From positions 52,954 through 116,953 of the forward strand of contig JAUILL010000010.1 in assembly GCA_030433335.1 (NCBI GenBank): a DNA stretch of 64,000 nt, written 5' to 3'. The position numbers and the translations under genes are program-made. The DNA is from Alphaproteobacteria bacterium (GTDB lineage Bacteria > Pseudomonadota > Alphaproteobacteria > Rhodobacterales > Rhodobacteraceae). The notes under the pieces are model-generated. The model had not been told where the DNA came from. It saw only the letters and a program-made list of their open reading frames with translations, and ran no database searches. How positions within the stretch are numbered: the first letter of the stretch is position 1; each line of letters opens with the position of its first letter. Below are positions 49,431-58,914 of this stretch, piece by piece.

Positions 49431-50371
49431 CGTGTTCCTTTATTAAAGGGCACCATCAGGGCCGCGGGCACCTGCGCGCTCCGCGACATCAGAACCAGCG
49501 CCAGAATGGACAGCACATAGGGCATCATCAAGAAAATCTGGTAGGGAATGACCGTGCCAAGGCTGGCCTGCTGCACGCGAATTTGTAGCGCATCGAACGC
49601 GGCAAACAGGATCGCGCCTAGCAAAGCTTTGCCCGGTCGCCACGCGCCAAACACCACCAGAGCAATGCAGATCCAGCCGCGCCCGCCGACCATATCAAAG
49701 AAGAAGCTGTCGAAGGCCGACATCGTCAGGAACGCGCCCCCGACCGCCATCAAACCGCTGCCGACGATCACCGCGCCCATGCGGATCGCGGTGACGGACA
49801 GCCCTTGGGCCGCAACGGCCGAGGGGTTCTCGCCTGCAGCGCGCACGGCGAGCCCCAGTGGTGTCCGGAACAGGACAAATGCCGTCAGGCCCGCCATCAC
49901 GAACGCTGCATAAGTCAACGGCGTCTGGGAAAAGAGCGCCGGTCCCAGAAGCGGAATGTCCGAAAAGAGCGGAATTTCGAAGGGCTGGAAAGCCTCGATC
50001 TTTGGCGGGGAGGAGACTTCGGGCAGTACCACGCGGTAGGTGTAGAAGGTGACAGAGGTCGCCAACAGCGTGATCCCCACGCCAACCACGTGTTGAGACA
50101 AGCCAAACGGCACAGACAGCACCGAGTGCAGCAAGCCGAACGCCATCCCGACAATCAGCGCCACCGCGACGCCGCCCCACAAGGGCAGCCCCGCCCAAAC
50201 CGAAATCCATCCGGCAAAGGCACCCGCGACCATGATCCCTTCGATCCCGAGGTTCAGCACCCCCGCCCTTTCGCAAATCAACTCGCCGATGGTCGCGAAA
50301 ATCAGGGGGCTGGCGATGCGGATTGCCGCAGCCCAGAAGGACGCCGAGAGCAGGATATCAAGCAGCTCCAT
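49427..50371 (-). CDS. Nucleoside/BMP-type ABC transporter permease
   Basis: IGELICERAGVLNLGIEGIMVAGAFAG, BPD_transp_2-like. Confidence 0.9.
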   Translation of the reverse strand: MELLDILLSASFWAAAIRIASPLIFATIGELICERAGVLNLGIEGIMVAGAFAGWISVWAGLPLWGGVAVALIVGMAFGLLHSVLSVPFGLSQHVVGVGITLLATSVTFYTYRVVLPEVSSPPKIEAFQPFEIPLFSDIPLLGPALFSQTPLTYAAFVMAGLTAFVLFRTPLGLAVRAAGENPSAVAAQGLSVTAIRMGAVIVGSGLMAVGGAFLTMSAFDSFFFDMVGGRGWICIALVVFGAWRPGKALLGAILFAAFDALQIRVQQASLGTVIPYQIFLMMPYVLSILALVLMSRSAQVPAALMVPFNKGTR

Positions 50372-51420
50372 CAGTCCCTCCTGACACGGAATTTGGTGAA
50401 GAGGATCGCCAGAACCATGAGCAAAAGCGCCGAGGCCAGCATGATATCCGCCAGATAGGTGGGCACGCCGATGGCGCGGCTCATGCTGTCTGCGCCGACG
50501 AAAATGATCGCTACGAACAGCGCAGCCGCCACGACCCCCAGCGGGTTCAGCAAGGCCAGCATCGCGACCACGATCCCCGTGTAGCCAAACCCCGGTGACA
50601 GATCGAGCGTCAGAGATCCCTTCAGGCCCGCAACCTCGGAAAACCCGCCCATAGCCGCCAGACCGCCGGACAGCAGCGCCGTTTTCAGGATGACTTTGGC
50701 CACGGGGATACCGGCAAAGGCGGCGGCTTCGGGGTTCTGACCGACCGCCCGCATCTCGAAACCCAGCGTGGTCTTACGGTCGATAACCCAGACCACAACC
50801 GCACAGATCAGCGCCAGCGCAAAGCCCCAGTGCAGGCGCAGCCCTTCGACGATGCGGGGCAAGCGAGCCTCTGGAATCAGGCGAGCGGACTTGGGCCAAC
50901 CCATGCCCATGGGGTCTTTCAGAGGGCCTTCGAGCAGGTAGGAGACAAAGAGCAGAAAGATGAAGTTGAAGAGCAGTGTGGTGACGACCTCGTCCACGCC
51001 GAAACGGGTTTTCAGCATGGCGGGGATCAGCAGAACGATCGCGCCCGCCAAAGCCGCCCCGATCGCGAGCGTGGGCAGCAGGACCGGCGCAGGCCATGCC
51101 AGCGCGCCCGTCCCCAGAACGACTGTGATGACCGCGCCTGCATAGAGCTGCGCCTCGGCGCCGATGTTCCAGAGCTTCGCGCGAAAGGCGACTGCGACCG
51201 CGAGGCCCGTGAAGATCAGCGGGGTCGCGCGGTTCAGGGTTTCGAGCAGCGCGAATTTGGAGCCCAAAGCGCCTTTGAAGATCAGGTCAAAGACCGCGAA
51301 CGGATTGCCTCCGGCGATCTGCGCGAGCAGTGCGGCGATCGCGAATGACGCGAGGATCGCGAGGGTCGGTGGTAGAAGACGGCGCTGCAGGCTGGGTTGG
51401 GAAATGGGTTCAAGACGCAT
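50371..51420 (-). CDS. Nucleoside/BMP-type ABC transporter permease
   Basis: TGLAVAVAFRAKLWNIGAEAQLYAGAV; start MRLEPISQPS overlaps ATPase end. Confidence 0.9.
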   Translation of the reverse strand: MRLEPISQPSLQRRLLPPTLAILASFAIAALLAQIAGGNPFAVFDLIFKGALGSKFALLETLNRATPLIFTGLAVAVAFRAKLWNIGAEAQLYAGAVITVVLGTGALAWPAPVLLPTLAIGAALAGAIVLLIPAMLKTRFGVDEVVTTLLFNFIFLLFVSYLLEGPLKDPMGMGWPKSARLIPEARLPRIVEGLRLHWGFALALICAVVVWVIDRKTTLGFEMRAVGQNPEAAAFAGIPVAKVILKTALLSGGLAAMGGFSEVAGLKGSLTLDLSPGFGYTGIVVAMLALLNPLGVVAAALFVAIIFVGADSMSRAIGVPTYLADIMLASALLLMVLAILFTKFRVRRD

Positions 51421-52936
51421 GGGCAAACCCTTGTCCTGCCATCCATTTCCCGATTTCTGCGACGGACAATGCGCCACGCAGGAAGGCAGGGCTGAGCCGC
51501 CCTTCGGAGATGACATGGATTTTGTCGGATAGCTTCATGATCTCGTCCAAATCCTCGGAGATCAGCAAGATGGCCGATCCGCTTTCCCGCGCTGCCGCGA
51601 GCCGTGAATGGACATAATTCACCGCCCCGATATCGAGGCCCCTGACCGGCTGGTTCGCCACGATGATCTGCGGGTTTTCCTCGAGCACGCGGCCGAGGAT
51701 CAGCTTCTGCATATTGCCCCCGGACAACAGACGGATGGGGGTATCAGGGCCCGGACAGCGGACGTCGTAGGTCTGGATCAGATGCTCGGTGTGGCGTCGG
51801 GCTTTGGTCCAGTCCATCCATCCAGCGCGGGAAAAATCTGTCTGGTAGGTTTCGAGGATCGCGTTCTCGGTCAGATCGAAATCAGCAATGGTGCCGGCTT
51901 TATGTCGATCTTCGGGGATGCGGCCGACGCCATGGGCAATGGCCGTGCGGGCATCCCAATGGGTCGGAGTCTGGCCTGCGATCTGCATCTCGCCGGACTG
52001 CAGGGTTAAGACACCACTGATCAGGTCCGACAAAGCCCCCTGCCCGTTGCCAGAGACCCCCGCGATGCCAGTGATCTGGCCTGCGTTCAGGGTCAGGTCC
52101 ACATCCTGCAGCACTCCAGCCGTGGCCCCAGTCAGCGTCAGCAGCGCGGGGCCCGCGGGCAAGGCTGGCACTTCGGGCGCTCGGACTTCACCGCCAACCA
52201 TGATGCTGGCCAGTTCTTCGGCGTTGGTGTCCCCGATCTCGCGCTCGGCCACCAATCGCCCATGACGCAGGACCAAGACGCGGTGGGCGATTGCCATGAC
52301 CTCGTGGAGTTTGTGCGAGATAAAAACGATGGACAGCCCCATGCTGATCGCCTCGCGTAGGGTCGCGAACAGGGCGTCGGTCTCTTGGGGCGTCAGAACG
52401 GCGGTTGGCTCGTCGAGGATGAGCACCTTGGCCTCGCGATAGAGCGCCTTGAGGATTTCGACCCGCTGGCGTTCGCCGACGGTCAGCGCGCCAACCCGCG
52501 CGTCTGGATCAACGGTCAGGTGGAACCGCGCGGACAGATCGCGGGTCTTGGCCTTGACCCGCGCGGGGCGCAGGCTAAAGGCCCCGAGCTCCTGCGTGCC
52601 AAGGGCGATATTCTCCCAAACAGTCAGGTTGTCGGCCAGCGTGAAGTGCTGGTGTACCATCCCCACACCCGCGTCCAACGCCGCACGGGGAGCGCCTGCG
52701 GGCAAAGGTGTACCAAACGCCTCGACCACCCCTTTGTCCGCCGAATACTGGCCGAAAAGGATGTTCATCAGGGTGGTCTTGCCTGCCCCGTTTTCACCAA
52801 GCAGGGCGATGACCTCTCCTTTGTGCAAGGAAAAGCTGATGTCTTCATTCGCGGTGACGGAGCCGAACCGCTTGGTGATGCCTTGCATGCGCAGAACGGG
52901 ATCAGCCCGTTCCGCGCCTGTTTCCAATGCGCTCAT
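51410..52936 (-). CDS. ABC transporter ATP-binding protein, tandem ATPase domains (BMP/nucleoside uptake)
   Basis: ITKRFGSVTANEDISFSLHKGEVIALLGENGAGKTTLMNILFG, VGERQRVEILKALYR, second domain LLSGGNMQKLILGR. Confidence 0.92.
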   Translation of the reverse strand: MSALETGAERADPVLRMQGITKRFGSVTANEDISFSLHKGEVIALLGENGAGKTTLMNILFGQYSADKGVVEAFGTPLPAGAPRAALDAGVGMVHQHFTLADNLTVWENIALGTQELGAFSLRPARVKAKTRDLSARFHLTVDPDARVGALTVGERQRVEILKALYREAKVLILDEPTAVLTPQETDALFATLREAISMGLSIVFISHKLHEVMAIAHRVLVLRHGRLVAEREIGDTNAEELASIMVGGEVRAPEVPALPAGPALLTLTGATAGVLQDVDLTLNAGQITGIAGVSGNGQGALSDLISGVLTLQSGEMQIAGQTPTHWDARTAIAHGVGRIPEDRHKAGTIADFDLTENAILETYQTDFSRAGWMDWTKARRHTEHLIQTYDVRCPGPDTPIRLLSGGNMQKLILGRVLEENPQIIVANQPVRGLDIGAVNYVHSRLAAARESGSAILLISEDLDEIMKLSDKIHVISEGRLSPAFLRGALSVAEIGKWMAGQGFAHAS

Positions 52937-53983
52937 TTACGAGGATTTCGGCTCTTCGTCGTTGATCTCGACCACGAATTCGCCGGACTTGATCGCGGCT
53001 TCGCGCGCGGCCACCAGATCCAACGCCTCTTGGGGGATTTTGCCCTCGAAGGTGCCGTAGGGTGCCAGCGACGCGCCACCCTCTTTCATAAAAGAAAAGA
53101 GGCCGTAGTCTTCGGCGGTGAAGGTGCCTGCTTTGACCTTGGCGATGGCCGCATCCAATGTCGGCTCGAAATGCCAGATGGCCGAGGCAACGACCGTTTC
53201 GGGATAGTCGGGCTGGGTGTCGATCACGTTACCGATGGCCAGAATGCCCTTTTCCTTGGCCGCATCGGACACACCGAACCGCTCTGCATATAGCAGGTCC
53301 GCGCCGTTTTCGATCATGGCATAGGCGGTCTCTTTGGCCTTGGGCGGGTCGAACCAGCTGCCGATGAAGGAGACTTGGAACTCCATGTCAGGCTTCATCT
53401 CTTTGGCACCGGCCATGAAGGCGTGCATCAGGCGGTTCACCTCGGGAATGGGGAAGCCGCCGACCATGCCGATCTTGCCGGTTTCGGACATGGCGCCCGC
53501 GATGATGCCAGACAGGTAGGACGCGTCCTGAATGTAGTTGTCGAAGACCGACAGGTTCGGGACCGAGGGGTCCTCTTTGAACGACGACCCCATAAGGAAG
53601 GCGACATCGGGGTAATCGGCGGCCACTTCGCGGGCCTCTTGTTCGACGCCGAAAATCTCGCCCACGATCAGGTCATAGCCCTGTTCAGCGTATTCACGCA
53701 TCACGCGGGGGTAATCGGTGTTCGCGGTGTTTTCCGAGTAGGTGTATTCGATGTCACCGCGATCTTGTGCCGCGAGAGCCGCGATGTGGATGCGGCTGAC
53801 CCATTGCTGTTCGACAGGCACGGTGTAGATGCCCGCGACTTTCAGCACCTTGTCCTCCTGCGCAAAAGCGCCTGCGGGCAAAGCCACCGCCACGGCAGCG
53901 CCCGCGATCGAGGATTTCAGAAAGGATCGGCGCGACGGGGTCTGGAACGACGGTTTGATCAAGATTGGGCTCCCAATTGGCAA
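52937..53983 (-). CDS. BMP family ABC substrate-binding protein, Tat signal (start uncertain)
   Basis: SRRSFLKSSIAGAAVAVALPAGAFA Tat signal; VAGIYTVPVEQQWVSRIHIAA, GKIGMVGGFPIPEVNRLMHAFMAGAKE. Confidence 0.88.
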   Translation of the reverse strand: MPIGSPILIKPSFQTPSRRSFLKSSIAGAAVAVALPAGAFAQEDKVLKVAGIYTVPVEQQWVSRIHIAALAAQDRGDIEYTYSENTANTDYPRVMREYAEQGYDLIVGEIFGVEQEAREVAADYPDVAFLMGSSFKEDPSVPNLSVFDNYIQDASYLSGIIAGAMSETGKIGMVGGFPIPEVNRLMHAFMAGAKEMKPDMEFQVSFIGSWFDPPKAKETAYAMIENGADLLYAERFGVSDAAKEKGILAIGNVIDTQPDYPETVVASAIWHFEPTLDAAIAKVKAGTFTAEDYGLFSFMKEGGASLAPYGTFEGKIPQEALDLVAAREAAIKSGEFVVEINDEEPKSS

Positions 53984-54175
53984 TCACATTATAAGTTTTA
54001 CCAATTGGTGCATTTTTGGCGCGCGCGCTGTCAAAACTTTCCCAACCACATGGTAAAAAGCAGGCAGCCCAACCCCCTGCGTCGCTCAAAAAATGATCAA
54101 AAGCTATTGGGAAAGCAATGCACGTCCAACACGCGAGTTGCTGAAATTCAAAACCTCAGAGCAGAGAGACTTAAT

Positions 54176-54646
54176 TCAGAGGCTGCGCAAAATGCTCTGC
54201 AATTCAGGTTCATCGACCAGTTCAGCGGCGTCCTCGGGGCGAAACCATCTCCGTTTGCGCTGCCCTGCTTCCGGGAAATCGTCAGAAAGTTTTTTCACAG
54301 GGAAAAGAAAGACCAAAACCTCGACGTCGAGAGTCGAGCCGTCATCCTTGATTTTCTTATAGGCATAGTTGCCAATCGGGTCTTCGATCTGGCCCGAAGA
54401 TTTCACGCCCGCCTCTTCCCACGCTTCGATCAGGGCCGCCTCGCCTGCTGTTTTGCCTCGGATCAACCAGCCTTTGGGGATGATCCAGCGTCCTGTGCCT
54501 CGGCTCGTGATCAAGAGAACCTCTCGCTCTCCATCTTTTTGCCTGACGCATAGCGCCGCAGTTTGCTGATGCTCTGGTGTTTCTGAAGAGGACAGCATCC
54601 CTTTGATCCGGGAGTGCATGTTCCGCGAGGCGATACGCCCTTTCAT
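54176..54646 (-). CDS. NUDIX hydrolase
   Basis: GWLIRGKTAGEAALIEAWEEAGV NUDIX box; start MKGRIAS preceded by AGGGCAGAG. Confidence 0.85.
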   Translation of the reverse strand: MKGRIASRNMHSRIKGMLSSSETPEHQQTAALCVRQKDGEREVLLITSRGTGRWIIPKGWLIRGKTAGEAALIEAWEEAGVKSSGQIEDPIGNYAYKKIKDDGSTLDVEVLVFLFPVKKLSDDFPEAGQRKRRWFRPEDAAELVDEPELQSILRSL

Positions 54647-54919
54647 TTCTCTGCCCTTATTATTGTTTTTCTGCCTGATTTGAGGGGGTGATGGATTATT
54701 CATCACGTATCTTCGTATGAAAAGACCAAAATGGGCAAATTCACTGAATTTAAGCGATTTGCACAACGTCTCATCGCGCATTGCGCAGTTTTACCGCGCT
54801 TGACGCAAGAAACTTCGAAAGCGAGGGCGAATGCACAGCCCAAAAGCCAACTCTCGGCCTGCATTTAGCACGCAGCAGTAAAGCCGTTCCCGCTCCAAAA
54901 TGTCCTAAACTTCAATTTG

Positions 54920-54951
54920 AATAACGGGAGGAGGACATCGCCACCTCCCGC
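54920..54951 (-). terminator. Hairpin after TRAP binding protein
   Basis: Minus strand CGGGAGG-TGGCGATGTCCT-CCTCCCG followed by TTATTC. Confidence 0.5.
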
Positions 54952-54961
54952 AATTTTCAGC

Positions 54962-56014
54962 TCAGGATTGCTGGCCAGCGTCCAGCAGCTCGTTTGCACG
55001 GGCCAGAATGGCCGCGCCATCCAGACCACGGTCGTTCAGCTTCTGGACCCACTCGTCGTGGACCGGTGCAGCCTGTGCACGCCAGCTCTCGATCTCTTCG
55101 GCTGCGATCTCGCCGATGGTGTTGCCATTGTTGACCACAACCTCTTTGCCCTTGGCTTCAAAGGCGTCGAACTGCTTGCCGATCCGCTCGGACAGGCCGA
55201 TGCCCGAGTGATCGTCGATCACTTTGCGCAGATCGTCGGACATGCCTTCGTAGGCGCGCTCGTTCATCAACAGCGAGAAGGTGTTGGCATAAAGGCCGCG
55301 ACCCGCAGGCGCCGGTGCCGAGGTGAACTTGGTTAGTTCCTGCAGTTTGAACGCAGGCACAACCTCGTAGGGCAGGCAGCATCCATCGATCACGCCGTTT
55401 GAAAGGCCGACCACCATCTCTGTGACGGGGAAGAACACGGTCTCTGCCCCCATGCCTTCGAGCATTTTGCCAGTCGCCTGGTTCGGCGCACGCAGCTTCA
55501 GGCCCTTCAGGTCATCAGCGGTCTTGATCAGACCTTCGCGGGTGTGGATCTTGCCGCCGTCATGGGTGTGGAAGGCCAGCGTCTTGGTGCCCTTGTATTC
55601 GTCCTGACCGAACTCATCCATCAGCTTGTGCATGACGACCGAGGTCTTTTCGGCGTTGGTGACCATGTAGGGCAGCGCCAGCGTTTCCGCTACGGGGAAG
55701 CGGTCGGGTGTGTACACGGGCAGCGTCCAGGTGATGTCGCAGATGCCCTGACGGACCTGATCGGCCAGCTGCGGGGGTTTGCCACCCAACTGCATCGACG
55801 GATACAGGTCGATCTTGATCGCGCCTTCGGACGCGGTCTCGATATCGCTGATCCACTGGGCAAAGAACACCGAGTTCATCGGTGCGGGTGCGGGCAACAT
55901 GCAGTGCAGCTTGAGCGTGACTTCGGCAGCGTTGGCGCGGCGCACGAAAGCGGGCGCCGCAAGCGCAGCGCCCAAGCTCGCCAGAGCGGTCCGGCGGGTC
56001 ATGTTCATGGTCAT
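54962..56014 (-). CDS. TRAP transporter solute-binding protein (DctP family)
   Basis: Tat-like MTRRTALASLGAALAAPAFVRRANA; DLYPSMQLGGKPPQLADQVRQGICDITWTLP, DDLKGLKLRAPNQATGKMLEGMGAE. Confidence 0.9.
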   Translation of the reverse strand: MTMNMTRRTALASLGAALAAPAFVRRANAAEVTLKLHCMLPAPAPMNSVFFAQWISDIETASEGAIKIDLYPSMQLGGKPPQLADQVRQGICDITWTLPVYTPDRFPVAETLALPYMVTNAEKTSVVMHKLMDEFGQDEYKGTKTLAFHTHDGGKIHTREGLIKTADDLKGLKLRAPNQATGKMLEGMGAETVFFPVTEMVVGLSNGVIDGCCLPYEVVPAFKLQELTKFTSAPAPAGRGLYANTFSLLMNERAYEGMSDDLRKVIDDHSGIGLSERIGKQFDAFEAKGKEVVVNNGNTIGEIAAEEIESWRAQAAPVHDEWVQKLNDRGLDGAAILARANELLDAGQQS

Positions 56015-56348
56015 TGTTCTCCTCCTTGGTGCGCCTGCTCTCCTCTGCGGGCGCGTATGATGGGCTTGGCACCCTATGGCCGCACCAGTCAGACCGGCGC
56101 GGGTCGTCCTTCCTTTTGTGGCGGGAACCAGCCCCGCTGTGTGATCCCGCGCGCTCCTCTGCGCATGGGGGTCATTGTGTCAGAGCACCTTTGCGATGCC
56201 CCTCCCGAAAGCACCGCGCGTCTCCGACCGGCTTAGTGTCCACTGCATCCAAAAGATCAGCAAGCCCTGCATTCGCAAGTTTGCATTTATTCTGAATCCA
56301 GCAGACTAATGCGAAGATCGAATGACGTTCAGGCGCATCTGGCAAAAA

Positions 56349-56663
56349 TCACTCCTCGGGGACTGGCAGGTGCACGACCAACCCATCAAGCGCTTCGGTC
56401 ACTTTGATCTGACAACTCAACCGCGAGGAAGGGCGCACCTCGTCCTCGGCGCAATCCAGCATATCGAGTTCGGTCTCGCTCGCCTCTCCGGTCCGATCAT
56501 CATCGATATAGCAGTGACAGGTCGCACACATCATGGCGCCACCGCATTCGGCGAAAATACCGTCGATGCTATAGGCGAGCGCGGTCTGCATGATGCTGTC
56601 GCCTTCGCGCGCCTCGACGGTTTGAGATGCCCCGTCGGGCTGGACGAACGTAATCTTCGTCAT
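56349..56663 (-). CDS. [2Fe-2S] ferredoxin (adrenodoxin-type)
   Basis: CGGAMMCATCHCYID and DMLDCAEDEVRPSSRLSCQIKV. Confidence 0.92.
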   Translation of the reverse strand: MTKITFVQPDGASQTVEAREGDSIMQTALAYSIDGIFAECGGAMMCATCHCYIDDDRTGEASETELDMLDCAEDEVRPSSRLSCQIKVTEALDGLVVHLPVPEE

Positions 56664-56703
56664 GGTGTCCTCCTCGGAAATAGTGGTCGTGCCGGAACTG
56701 CGC

Positions 56704-57882
56704 TCAGCGCAGGGTGACCGGCAGATTCAACGGGCCTCGGAACCCAAAGCCGCTCCAGATCACCGCAGAGGGGTCGCTGAGCGTCATGTTCGGGAACCGG
56801 TCGAATAGAAGCGGCAGCATGATCTGCCCCAAGGTCCGCCGCGCGACCTGCGCACCTGCGCAATGGTGCGGACCGCTGCCAAAGGCTTGATGCGGGTGCT
56901 TTTCGCGGAACACGTCAAACGCTTCGCCGGTCCCGCCATAGATGGACTCGTCGCGGTTGGCAGAGGCTTGGATGGTCAGAACCCGCTCGTCTTTGGCGAC
57001 CGCGACATCCCCGATCTCGACATCCTGCGTGACGCGTCGGCCCGAGACCTGAATGGGGGCCACCCAGCGCACACCTTCCTCGAAAGCATCGTCCCACAGT
57101 TCTTGTTTCTTGACCTCTTCAAACTGGTCCGGATTGGTCAAAAGCCCGTAGACGATGGTCGCCAAGGCATCCCGAGGCTCGTTGATCCCGCCTCCGATCG
57201 CGATCTTTACGTTGGCGTACATCTGGCTCAGCGGGATCGGATTGCGGGCGTTCAGCATCACCGAAAACGCTGAATTATTCGGTTCCGACTGATGCCGCGG
57301 GATGATGCGTTCGAACAGGGCGTTCATTTCCGCGTTGGCCGCGTCCGACACTTCGAACAGCTTGGGATCATAGCCAAAGTTCCCTGCTCCGTCGATCAAA
57401 GCTTGGGACCAGCGGATCATCTCGGCGTCAGTGGCCTCTTCCAGCCCCAGCATATGCGCCAGAATGCGCGCCGCCACGGGGGCACAGAGATCGGTGAATA
57501 GGTCAACCGTCTCGCCACGCGGCAGACGCGAGACATAGTCTTCGGCGATCCGCGCATAAAGAGCGGCCCAATCGGAGCGGATCACCTTGGGCGAAAAGGC
57601 AGGCTGCATGGCCATGCGTTCCGCCCTATGCTCCGCTCCGTCCTTGCGCATCAGGGTATGCGCCTGAAAGGCCGGTTTCATTGGCGTGGTCGGATCGTCA
57701 GAGCTAAAGATCTCGGGATTTTCCTTGATCCACTTGGTGTGCTCTGCCCGCGTCACCAGAATGCGGCCTGTCTGCGCCATGCGCACAACTGGCGTTTCGG
57801 CGCGCATTCGCTTGTAAATCGGGTAAGGGTCGCGTGTCAGGTCGGCCAAAGTGACCGCCTCGTTCAAAGGCACATCGAGCAT
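56704..57882 (-). CDS. Cytochrome P450
   Basis: Heme motif FGSGPHHCAGAQVARRTL; VSGRRVTQDVEIGD; I-helix region KIAIGGGINEPRDAL. Confidence 0.94.
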   Translation of the reverse strand: MLDVPLNEAVTLADLTRDPYPIYKRMRAETPVVRMAQTGRILVTRAEHTKWIKENPEIFSSDDPTTPMKPAFQAHTLMRKDGAEHRAERMAMQPAFSPKVIRSDWAALYARIAEDYVSRLPRGETVDLFTDLCAPVAARILAHMLGLEEATDAEMIRWSQALIDGAGNFGYDPKLFEVSDAANAEMNALFERIIPRHQSEPNNSAFSVMLNARNPIPLSQMYANVKIAIGGGINEPRDALATIVYGLLTNPDQFEEVKKQELWDDAFEEGVRWVAPIQVSGRRVTQDVEIGDVAVAKDERVLTIQASANRDESIYGGTGEAFDVFREKHPHQAFGSGPHHCAGAQVARRTLGQIMLPLLFDRFPNMTLSDPSAVIWSGFGFRGPLNLPVTLR

Positions 57883-57928
57883 CTACAGGTCTCCTCCCAA
57901 AGCTGTAGCTTTGACAGAGAACCAGACC

Positions 57929-57949
57929 TCGCATTATCAATCAATGCGA
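57929..57949. promoter_or_regulatory. Inverted repeat operator, LysR-type box between P450 and lysR
   Basis: TCGCATT-ATCAATC-AATGCGA, perfect 7-bp arms; contains T-N11-A. Confidence 0.65.
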
Positions 57950-58001
57950 TGAACTAGATTTCTGTGATTTAAAATTTCGATAATATGAGTCTAGCGAAAA
58001 G

Positions 58002-58907
58002 ATGAAAAAACCCGTCGACATCCTGGCCACGGACTTCCGCGCCCTCGAGGTCTTGGTGCGTGTCTATCATCTGGGGTCCTTCACACGCACCGCCGAAGAG
58101 CTGGACATGAACCAGTCCGTCGTCAGCTACACGATCGAGAAGCTGCGAGGTGTCTTCAATGATCCGCTCTTTGTCCGGGAGGCACGTCGCCTGATCCCGA
58201 CCCCCCGCTGCGAAGAGGTTGTGGCCGCTGCGGGCGATCTCTTGGCGCGCTTTGCGCAGATCACGGACGCACGGGATTTCGAGCCTGCACAAAGCACCGA
58301 AACCATCACGATTGCCTGCAATTACTATGAACGCACTCTGATCATCCCGCACTTGGTCCATGCGATGCGGGCCGAAGCGCCCAAGATCAAGATCGAGATC
58401 GTCGATGCGTCGTATCTGGGCCACGACAAGCTGATGCGGATGGAGGCAGACCTACTGATCGGCCCTTTCCTACAGTTGGGGGCCGCGTTCTACAGCCGGA
58501 CACTCTACGAAGACCCCTATGTCTGCATCATGGACCCCACAAACCCTGCAGCCCAGTGCGCGTTGGATATGAAGAGGTATCTGGCGCTCGACCACGTCTA
58601 CATCACCTATGGCGGCAACTGGAAATCGCGGTACATGCAGGTTCTAGAGGCCCAAGGTCATGCTCTGTCCATTGCGATGAAAACCCCCAGTCCTGCCGGC
58701 ATTCGCAACCTGATCGCGGGTACTGAACTGGTGGTCACTGTGGGCGAAAGGCTGTCGCGGCACCTTGGCGAGGGGCTTCATATTACGCCCTGCCCCGTCG
58801 ATGCGCCCGTCGCGATCCAGATGGTCTGGACGGCCCGGACCCACGACTCTCCGATGCACAAGTGGGTCCGTAATCACGTTGTCCAAACGATCCGCGCGAC
58901 CGCCTGA
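58002..58907 (+). CDS. LysR family transcriptional regulator
   Basis: DFRALEVLVRVYHLGSFTRTAEELDMNQSVVSYTIEKLRGVFNDPLFVR HTH. Confidence 0.93.
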   Translation: MKKPVDILATDFRALEVLVRVYHLGSFTRTAEELDMNQSVVSYTIEKLRGVFNDPLFVREARRLIPTPRCEEVVAAAGDLLARFAQITDARDFEPAQSTETITIACNYYERTLIIPHLVHAMRAEAPKIKIEIVDASYLGHDKLMRMEADLLIGPFLQLGAAFYSRTLYEDPYVCIMDPTNPAAQCALDMKRYLALDHVYITYGGNWKSRYMQVLEAQGHALSIAMKTPSPAGIRNLIAGTELVVTVGERLSRHLGEGLHITPCPVDAPVAIQMVWTARTHDSPMHKWVRNHVVQTIRATA

Positions 58908-58914
58908 TCCGGTT

